A stretch of 9,585 nucleotides of DNA from UBA4664 sp038244585 (GTDB lineage Bacteria > Patescibacteriota > Saccharimonadia > UBA4664), in NCBI GenBank assembly GCA_038244585.1, contig JBBRTI010000027.1, positions 1 through 9,585 on the forward strand. Reading direction: 5' to 3'. The notes below the pieces were generated by a model, which was given only the letters and a program-made list of their open reading frames with translations, did no database searches and had not been told where the DNA came from. The position numbers and the translations under genes are program-made. Shown in pieces: positions 6,095-9,585 of this stretch. The first letter of the stretch is position 1; every line of letters starts with the position of its first letter.

Positions 6095-6107
6095 TTTAAA
6101 CTGACAA
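6088..6107. promoter_or_regulatory. 20-bp palindrome over the -35 box (candidate operator)
   Basis: TTGTCAATTTAAACTGACAA is a 20-bp palindrome with a single mismatched pair, and its promoter-side half contains the -35 TTGACA. Placement over the -35 of a near-consensus promoter is typical of a repressor operator. No matching site is seen elsewhere in the window, and no regulator gene is present. It lies 27 nt after the truB stop codon. Confidence 0.5.
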
Positions 6108-6133
6108 AATGGTTATGTTGGATGAGTTATCGG

Positions 6134-6802
6134 CTAAACTATGTCACGAAGGTGCTGGGCCACGGTGGCCTCATCAGCGTCTTCAAGGATGATGGCATCG
6201 TCCAAGCGATAATCCCCGACTTCCGTACGAACCAGACCGCTCAGATAAGCCCCTGTTCCAAGAAGCTCCCCCAAATCCTGCGCTAGCGTGCGGATGTAGG
6301 TCCCGCTCGAAACCTTGGTATCGAGCTCAATTATCGGATATTCGTACCTGATGAGCGTATTCTCATACACCGTCACTGCTCGGGACGGCATGACCACCGT
6401 TTCGCCGGCCCGGGCGCGCTTGTAGGCCTCCTGACCGTTGATCTTGATAGCCGAATAGACCGACGGGATCTGCGTGATAGGCCCGTGTAGAGTGCCAAGC
6501 GCGTCCAAGACGGCAGATTCCGAGGGAACCGTGTTGGACACGGGCGTCTTAGCGCCCTCATTGTCGCCGGTCGTAGACGTGGCACCGAGCGTAATACGAG
6601 CCACGTACCGCTTGTCCAGGCCGCTCAGGCCTTGCGCCTGCTTACAGGCAGTACCAAAGAGCATCAGCATCAGGCCGGTAGCCAACGGGTCGAGTGTTCC
6701 TGCGTGGCCGATTTTGCGCACACCGGTTTGTCGGCGCAATACCCGGATAACATCGAAGCTTGTGATTCCGATGGGTTTATTGATGAGAAGCAGGCCGTTC
6801 AT
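6134..6802 (-). CDS. truB: tRNA pseudouridine-55 synthase TruB, short form
   Basis: TruB converts U55 of the tRNA T-loop to pseudouridine and aids tRNA folding. The 222-aa protein starts MNGLLLINKPIGITSFDVI and has the catalytic motif KIGHAGTLDPLATG with Asp38. Further family segments are KRYVARITLG, QIPSVYSAIKINGQEAYKRAR and VSSGTYIRTLAQDLG. Common TruB proteins have about 300 aa. This one ends soon after the catalytic domain (VGDYRLDDAI), so the C-terminal PUA domain is absent. The start is set at the ATG at 6800-6802, matching the family N-terminus. The frame is open 12 codons further to a TTG, but those residues have no family counterpart. No Shine-Dalgarno is visible. It follows the 61-aa gene by about 50 nt. 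Confidence 0.97.
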   Translation of the reverse strand: MNGLLLINKPIGITSFDVIRVLRRQTGVRKIGHAGTLDPLATGLMLMLFGTACKQAQGLSGLDKRYVARITLGATSTTGDNEGAKTPVSNTVPSESAVLDALGTLHGPITQIPSVYSAIKINGQEAYKRARAGETVVMPSRAVTVYENTLIRYEYPIIELDTKVSSGTYIRTLAQDLGELLGTGAYLSGLVRTEVGDYRLDDAIILEDADEATVAQHLRDIV

Positions 6803-6809
6803 AGCTATA

Positions 6810-6838
6810 AGTATCGCCGTATTAAGCTGGTGTAACAA
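6810..6838 (-). promoter_or_regulatory. Possible truB promoter, leaderless start
   Basis: The minus strand has TTGTTA (6833-6838), 17 nt, then GATACT (6810-6815), each 4 of 6 to consensus. Only 7 nt lie between the -10 and the truB ATG, so the mRNA would begin at or next to the start codon. This agrees with the missing Shine-Dalgarno. Alternatively truB is only read through from the upstream genes. Confidence 0.4.
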
Positions 6839-6852
6839 GCGTGCCCGGTCGG

Positions 6853-7038
6853 TTAGTGTCCTTTGCGGCGCGAGGCAGCGCGAGCTCGGTCGGTACGAAT
6901 TGCCGCGGAATGGGAAGTTTGAGGCTTCGGGGCAGTTCCCAACTCAATATGGTCGTGTTCGATAATCAGCGGCATTCCCCTCAGGGATGCGAGTCGGCCT
7001 GATATGGCTCGATAGGCCTCAAGTAAGGTATGGCTCAC
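6853..7038 (-). CDS. Unknown 61-aa protein coupled to the DHH gene
   Basis: I do not recognise this product. It starts with GTG only 2 nt after the TAG of the DHH-like gene. An AGGAGAG ribosome site 9 nt upstream lies inside the end of that gene, an arrangement that suggests translational coupling. The N-terminal half looks folded (HTLLEAYRAISGRLASLRG, then MPLIIEHDHIELG, a helix followed by a strand). The C-terminal third is basic and low-complexity (TDRARAASRRKGH), perhaps RNA-binding. The rbfA/nrnA/truB setting suggests a translation-related partner, but it is much shorter than RbfA and shows none of its motifs. Length alone leaves some doubt that it is translated. Confidence 0.55.
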   Translation of the reverse strand: MSHTLLEAYRAISGRLASLRGMPLIIEHDHIELGTAPKPQTSHSAAIRTDRARAASRRKGH

Positions 7039-7040
7039 AG

Positions 7041-8270
7041 CTATTTGCTCTCCTGGGTCGAATTAGCAGACGAGTTGTCGGCTGACGGAGCGGGTGAGGT
7101 GTCAGCCTTGCTGTCGCGCGACTGCTCGTGCGGCTTCTCAGCTGGCTGACTGGCAGCTGGATTATCGTCATCGTTGCGGCGCAGCAACTGGGCAGCGGCG
7201 GCAAAGTCGGCCATGGCCGGGAACTCGGCTGTCAGCTGCTCTTCGAAGGGCTCACCGGAATTCATGGGACTCATCTCTATATGGCTGGGGTCGATGATAG
7301 GTTCGAACTGCTCCTTTGGTGCCTGGGGTTGGATGGGAGTTTCCTTAGGCTGGACCGGCTCAGGACGGGCGGCCGGACGGTTGTGGTCAGGCGTTGGCGT
7401 CTGGCGGACCGGTTCCGGGCGCGGCTGAGCCTGAGGGCGGTTGTCCGAACGGGCGGCGCGGTCGCCACGCGGCTGGTCGGCACGGGCCGACTGGCGGTCT
7501 GAACTATCGCGACTGTCGCGGTATAGGCCTTTGACCACGCTCTGCTGGCGGGCGCCTGCTGCCATCAGCTGTGCGGCTACCGTCATACTCTTAGAGGTGG
7601 TGTGGCTGGCTGTGAAACGGTCGGTGGAGCTGATCAGGCCGGTTAGCATGATGGTGGCGATATCGGCATCGATAAGGCCGGTTTGCAGGCTTTCGCTCAG
7701 TGCAACGAGGATTTCGCATAGGCTTGAGGCCGTCGGTTCAATAAGGTTTACCGCACCGAAACTCTCGTTTGAGCGGTGATAATCCAGATTCAGGACCGGG
7801 ATGTTGCTGAAGAAGCTTTGGTTGTCGGCAAACACGCGGTCAATGCGGGCTCGCGTCGGAACGCCGAGGACGATAACCAGGTCAAAGTGATAGTCACCAT
7901 AACCGAAGGTGACGTCGCTCGGGGCGAAGCTGCCCTGGAAGGGCGTGATATAGACGTTGAGCTTGCCTTTGCTGATCTCATAACCCACCTTTTCAATCTC
8001 GGCCTTTTGCAGGTCCAGTTTGACAATGAAGTCACGCAGACCGCTCAGGCTTTGGCTGACAACCGAAGCGTCGAGGAATTGCACCTGCTGCGGCAGCGGG
8101 TCGGAAATGACGGTACTGACCTTCTTGCCGACCTTACGTAGGACGGCCGATAGCGCTAAGACGGCGGTAACCTGATCGACCGTCGGATGTTGGCCGGTAA
8201 GGATGAGGATGGTTTCCGCCTGGCGGATGGCCTCGGATGTCTGCTGTTTTGGGGTGAGATCTTGCTGCAT
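7041..8270 (-). CDS. DHH-family phosphoesterase-like protein, catalytic motifs degenerate
   Basis: The first ~250 of 409 residues follow the DHH (NrnA/RecJ-like) domain. ILILTGQHPTVDQVTAVLAL (21-40) stands where active enzymes have THxxPDGDAxGSxLAL. VIVLGVPTRARI (132-143) stands for the motif II aspartate, NLDYHRSNESFG (161-172) for DHH, and GLISSTDRF (211-219) for GIxxDTGxF. Most metal-binding Asp/His are therefore changed (DHH is DYH). The usual DHHA1 substrate domain is absent. From about residue 251 the chain is a P/Q/E/R/S-rich, probably disordered tail. It sits ahead of truB where nrnA is often found. The frame is open 12 codons upstream, but the promoter -10 box covers that ATG, so the start is taken at the ATG at 8268-8270. 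No clear Shine-Dalgarno is seen. It may be a binding or scaffold protein rather than a nanoRNase. Confidence 0.8.
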   Translation of the reverse strand: MQQDLTPKQQTSEAIRQAETILILTGQHPTVDQVTAVLALSAVLRKVGKKVSTVISDPLPQQVQFLDASVVSQSLSGLRDFIVKLDLQKAEIEKVGYEISKGKLNVYITPFQGSFAPSDVTFGYGDYHFDLVIVLGVPTRARIDRVFADNQSFFSNIPVLNLDYHRSNESFGAVNLIEPTASSLCEILVALSESLQTGLIDADIATIMLTGLISSTDRFTASHTTSKSMTVAAQLMAAGARQQSVVKGLYRDSRDSSDRQSARADQPRGDRAARSDNRPQAQPRPEPVRQTPTPDHNRPAARPEPVQPKETPIQPQAPKEQFEPIIDPSHIEMSPMNSGEPFEEQLTAEFPAMADFAAAAQLLRRNDDDNPAASQPAEKPHEQSRDSKADTSPAPSADNSSANSTQESK

Positions 8271-8301
8271 GTACTTTGGCCCGATGATTAAACAATATCC
8301 T

Positions 8302-8330
8302 AACATAACAAAAAACTAACGTTTTGTCAA
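8302..8330 (-). promoter_or_regulatory. Promoter of the DHH-like gene and truB segment
   Basis: The minus strand has a perfect TTGACA (8325-8330), 17 nt, then TATGTT (8302-8307, 4 of 6) preceded by TGT as an extended -10. The predicted start near 8295 gives a leader of about 25 nt to the ATG at 8270 and rules out the upstream ATG at 8306, which lies within the -10 box. It is divergent from the rpsT promoter about 40 bp away. Confidence 0.7.
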
Positions 8331-8371
8331 TGTTTACGCTTACGGTTAGCTGGCAGCTTAACCATGTGAGC

Positions 8372-8400
8372 TTTACAAACAGCCCCGTTTAAGGTATATT
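8372..8400 (+). promoter_or_regulatory. rpsT promoter
   Basis: TTTACA (8372-8377, 5 of 6), a 17-nt spacer and TATATT (8395-8400, 5 of 6) form a good sigma-70-type promoter. The start should be near 8407, giving a leader of about 70 nt before the rpsT ATG. It is back to back with the DHH-gene promoter. Confidence 0.7.
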
Positions 8401-8477
8401 CCTTTAGTATTTGGCCGCCGATGGCGCCAATCTCTCCTCCGGGGACTACGAACGCAAACTTATCACAAGGAACTCTT

Positions 8478-8894
8478 ATGCCAATCATCAAGCAAGCCAT
8501 TAAACGAGCCAAGCAGTCTCTAGTCCGCCGCAGCCGCAATCTTCAGGTCAAGCGCGCCGTCAAAGCCGACGTCAATGCCCTGCACACGGCAATCGAAGCC
8601 GGCACCGACGTCCAGGCTAAGCTGGCAGCCGCCTATTCGGAAATCGACCGTGCGGTCAAGAAGCACACCCTGCACAAGAACACTGCCGCCCGTCGCAAGA
8701 GCCAGTTGGCTGCAGCTGTTACCAAGGCCGAAGGCGCCGAAGCCAAGCCGGCTGTCGAAGCTAAGGTAAAGGCCCCGAAGAAGGCTGCCACCAAAGCCGC
8801 TCCCAAGAAGGCCGCTGCAACAGCAGCCAAGAAAACGGCCGAGAAGAAGCCGGTTGCCAAGAAGCCCGCAGCTAAAAAGTCCGCCGCTAAATAG
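8478..8894 (+). CDS. rpsT: 30S ribosomal protein S20 with histone-H1-like tail
   Basis: S20 binds the 16S rRNA 5' domain and helix 44 early in small-subunit assembly. Residues 1 to about 82 match S20: MPIIKQAIKRAKQSLVRRSR, then HTAIE, IDRAVKKHTLHKNTAARRKSQL. The family is normally about 87 aa; this protein has 138. The extra 56 residues are almost entirely Lys, Ala and Pro (KAPKKAATKAAPKKAAATAA, AEKKPVAKKPAAKKSAAK), like histone H1 or bacterial H1-like proteins. The tail is in frame without a break and uses the same codon style. The start is the ATG with AAGGA 7 nt upstream. The frame is open 19 codons further, but that stretch has no S20 similarity. The tail may add nonspecific RNA or DNA binding; this is inference. 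Confidence 0.95.
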   Translation: MPIIKQAIKRAKQSLVRRSRNLQVKRAVKADVNALHTAIEAGTDVQAKLAAAYSEIDRAVKKHTLHKNTAARRKSQLAAAVTKAEGAEAKPAVEAKVKAPKKAATKAAPKKAAATAAKKTAEKKPVAKKPAAKKSAAK

Positions 8895-8902
8895 TCATCA
8901 AA

Positions 8903-8928
8903 CCAAGAGGCCTCCGGGCCTCTCTTGG
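8903..8928 (+). terminator. Intergenic hairpin after rpsT, no U-tract
   Basis: CCA-AGAGGCC, loop TCCG, GGCCTCT, a 2-nt bulge, then TGG form a 7+3 bp stem beginning 8 nt after the rpsT stop. It is followed by ATTACCC rather than a U-tract. It may attenuate, stabilise the rpsT mRNA end, or mark a processing point before the methyltransferase, which starts 10 nt later. Confidence 0.45.
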
Positions 8929-8937
8929 ATTACCCGC

Positions 8938-9519
8938 ATGAGCAGCATCGACCAACTCAAAAACGACCTCACATTCACCGCCACCTTGGGCGGGCAGAAA
9001 TTATCCTATGCCACAACCTGGGGACTGTTCAGTCCTCGCGGCATTGACGAAGGTACGGAGCTACTGGCTAAATACCTGGAGGTGGCTCCCGATGCCGTTT
9101 GCCTAGATCTTGGCTGCGGCTATGGACCGCTAGGCTTAACGCTGGCCAAACTAGCACCTCAAGGCCAGGTCCATCTGGTCGACAAGGATTTTGTGGCCGT
9201 GGACTACGCCGCCAAGAACGCCGGCCTCAACGGCATCACGAACGCCCGCTGTTACCTGTCAAACGGCTTCAGCGCGGTCGACCCCTCAACCACCTTCGAT
9301 ATTATCGTCTCCAATATTCCCGCGAAAATCGGCGGTGAGCTGCTGAGCATTTTCCTAAACGATGCCTTCGCCCGGCTGGCGCCCGGCGGCAAACTCTACG
9401 TCGTGACTATTTCAGGTCTTAAAGACTACATGAAGCGCAATCTTAACGAGGTTTTCGGTAACTACGACAAGCTCAAGCAGAGCCGCACCTATACCGCGGC
9501 CGTCGCCGTCAAGAAATAA
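8938..9519 (+). CDS. RsmC-like class I methyltransferase
   Basis: This SAM-dependent methyltransferase (MTS/RsmC-like fold) probably acts on the guanine base of an rRNA or related RNA. In 193 aa it has the RsmC-type segment GLFSPRGIDEGTELLAKYL (29-47), the SAM motif DLGCGYGPLGL (57-67), VDKD (81-84) for the ribose-binding acidic residue, and DIIVSNIPAKIG (121-132) at the catalytic motif. The family has NPP there; here it is NIPA, so the second Pro-Pro signature is altered. It ends with a Lys-rich VKK. The start is the ATG just after the rpsT hairpin. The frame is open back into rpsT, but that part is the rpsT shadow. No clear Shine-Dalgarno is present. It is probably cotranscribed with rpsT. 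E. coli RsmC methylates 16S G1207; the target here is not determined. Confidence 0.85.
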   Translation: MSSIDQLKNDLTFTATLGGQKLSYATTWGLFSPRGIDEGTELLAKYLEVAPDAVCLDLGCGYGPLGLTLAKLAPQGQVHLVDKDFVAVDYAAKNAGLNGITNARCYLSNGFSAVDPSTTFDIIVSNIPAKIGGELLSIFLNDAFARLAPGGKLYVVTISGLKDYMKRNLNEVFGNYDKLKQSRTYTAAVAVKK

Positions 9520-9565
9520 CGTTTGGCCGTAGACCGGACCGCCCCCGGCCTGTAACCTGAAAGAT

Positions 9566-9585
9566 ATGGCTAAACCACACATCGA
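9566..9585 (+). CDS. Start of a further gene, cut by window edge
   Basis: An ATG followed by codons for AKPHI runs off the window. It lies 46 nt after the methyltransferase stop, with only a weak GAAAGA upstream. MAKPHI would fit the start of a translational GTPase such as LepA/EF-4 or EF-Tu, but six residues cannot decide this. The 46-nt gap holds a weak GGCCG/CGGCC inverted repeat without a U-tract. Confidence 0.35.

Noticed and set aside
7301..7312. GGTTCGAAC, like a tRNA T-loop
   Set aside because: It is inside the DHH-protein tail coding region, with no acceptor, anticodon or D arms around it.
8271..8306. Upstream ATG for the DHH-like gene
   Set aside because: It lies within the -10 box of a good promoter, so it should not be in the transcript.
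8421..8477. Upstream ATG in frame with rpsT
   Set aside because: The added 19 residues have no S20 similarity; the ATG at 8478 matches the family start and has AAGGA at good spacing.
8327..8539. Minus-strand 70-codon frame over the rpsT start and divergent promoters
   Set aside because: It covers the rpsT promoter and start, lacks a clear ribosome site, and has no family character.
8724..8894. Lys/Ala repeats as a separate nucleoid protein gene or CRISPR-like repeat
   Set aside because: The stretch is one uninterrupted frame with S20, and the DNA units are irregular and contiguous without spacers.
8854..8937. Upstream start of the methyltransferase inside rpsT
   Set aside because: These codons are the out-of-frame tail of rpsT and its hairpin, with no methyltransferase similarity.

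Overview
The window looks like chromosomal housekeeping DNA from a small-genome bacterium. Candidate phyla radiation / Patescibacteria, and Saccharibacteria (TM7) in particular, fit best. The grounds are an RNase J plus PNPase pair, a short TruB without its PUA domain, no ribF between truB and rpsO, a degenerate DHH protein in the nrnA position, and the character of the PNPase and RNase J sequences. This placement is inference from protein character and gene order, with no database search. The standard bacterial code works throughout, and no mobile element, CRISPR array, tRNA or rRNA was found.

Layout. From about 8330 down to 1 everything reads on the minus strand. In transcription order it holds a DHH-family pseudo-phosphoesterase (7041-8270), a coupled 61-aa unknown (6853-7038), truB (6134-6802), a strong promoter with a palindrome, a structured leader and a 72-aa unknown (5681-6107), and rpsO (5256-5522) with its terminator. 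Then come pnp (2927-5038) with a structured leader, a REP-like inverted repeat (2847-2918), a cysteine-free family-4-like uracil-DNA glycosylase (2225-2791), and RNase J (1-2072, missing only the last few codons). A divergent plus-strand block starts at about 8372: promoter, rpsT with a histone-H1-like tail (8478-8894), an RsmC-like methyltransferase (8938-9519), and the first codons of another gene (9566 to the edge).

How it works together. The DHH - truB - rpsO - pnp order is a remnant of the common bacterial nusA-infB-rbfA-nrnA-truB-ribF-rpsO-pnp cluster for translation and RNA turnover. Here RNase J (5'-3' and endonuclease) follows PNPase (3'-5'), so the two main RNA-degrading enzymes lie side by side with tRNA pseudouridylation, ribosomal proteins and an rRNA-type methyltransferase. 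Several genes have their own promoters. rpsO and truB appear to be transcribed as leaderless or nearly leaderless mRNAs.

The points most worth a second look are the promoter/palindrome/hairpin unit driving the unknown 72-aa protein, the loss of all four Fe-S cysteines in the uracil-DNA glycosylase, the loss of catalytic residues in the DHH protein, the histone-like tail on S20, and RNA structures at the ends of the mRNAs that encode the two RNases.
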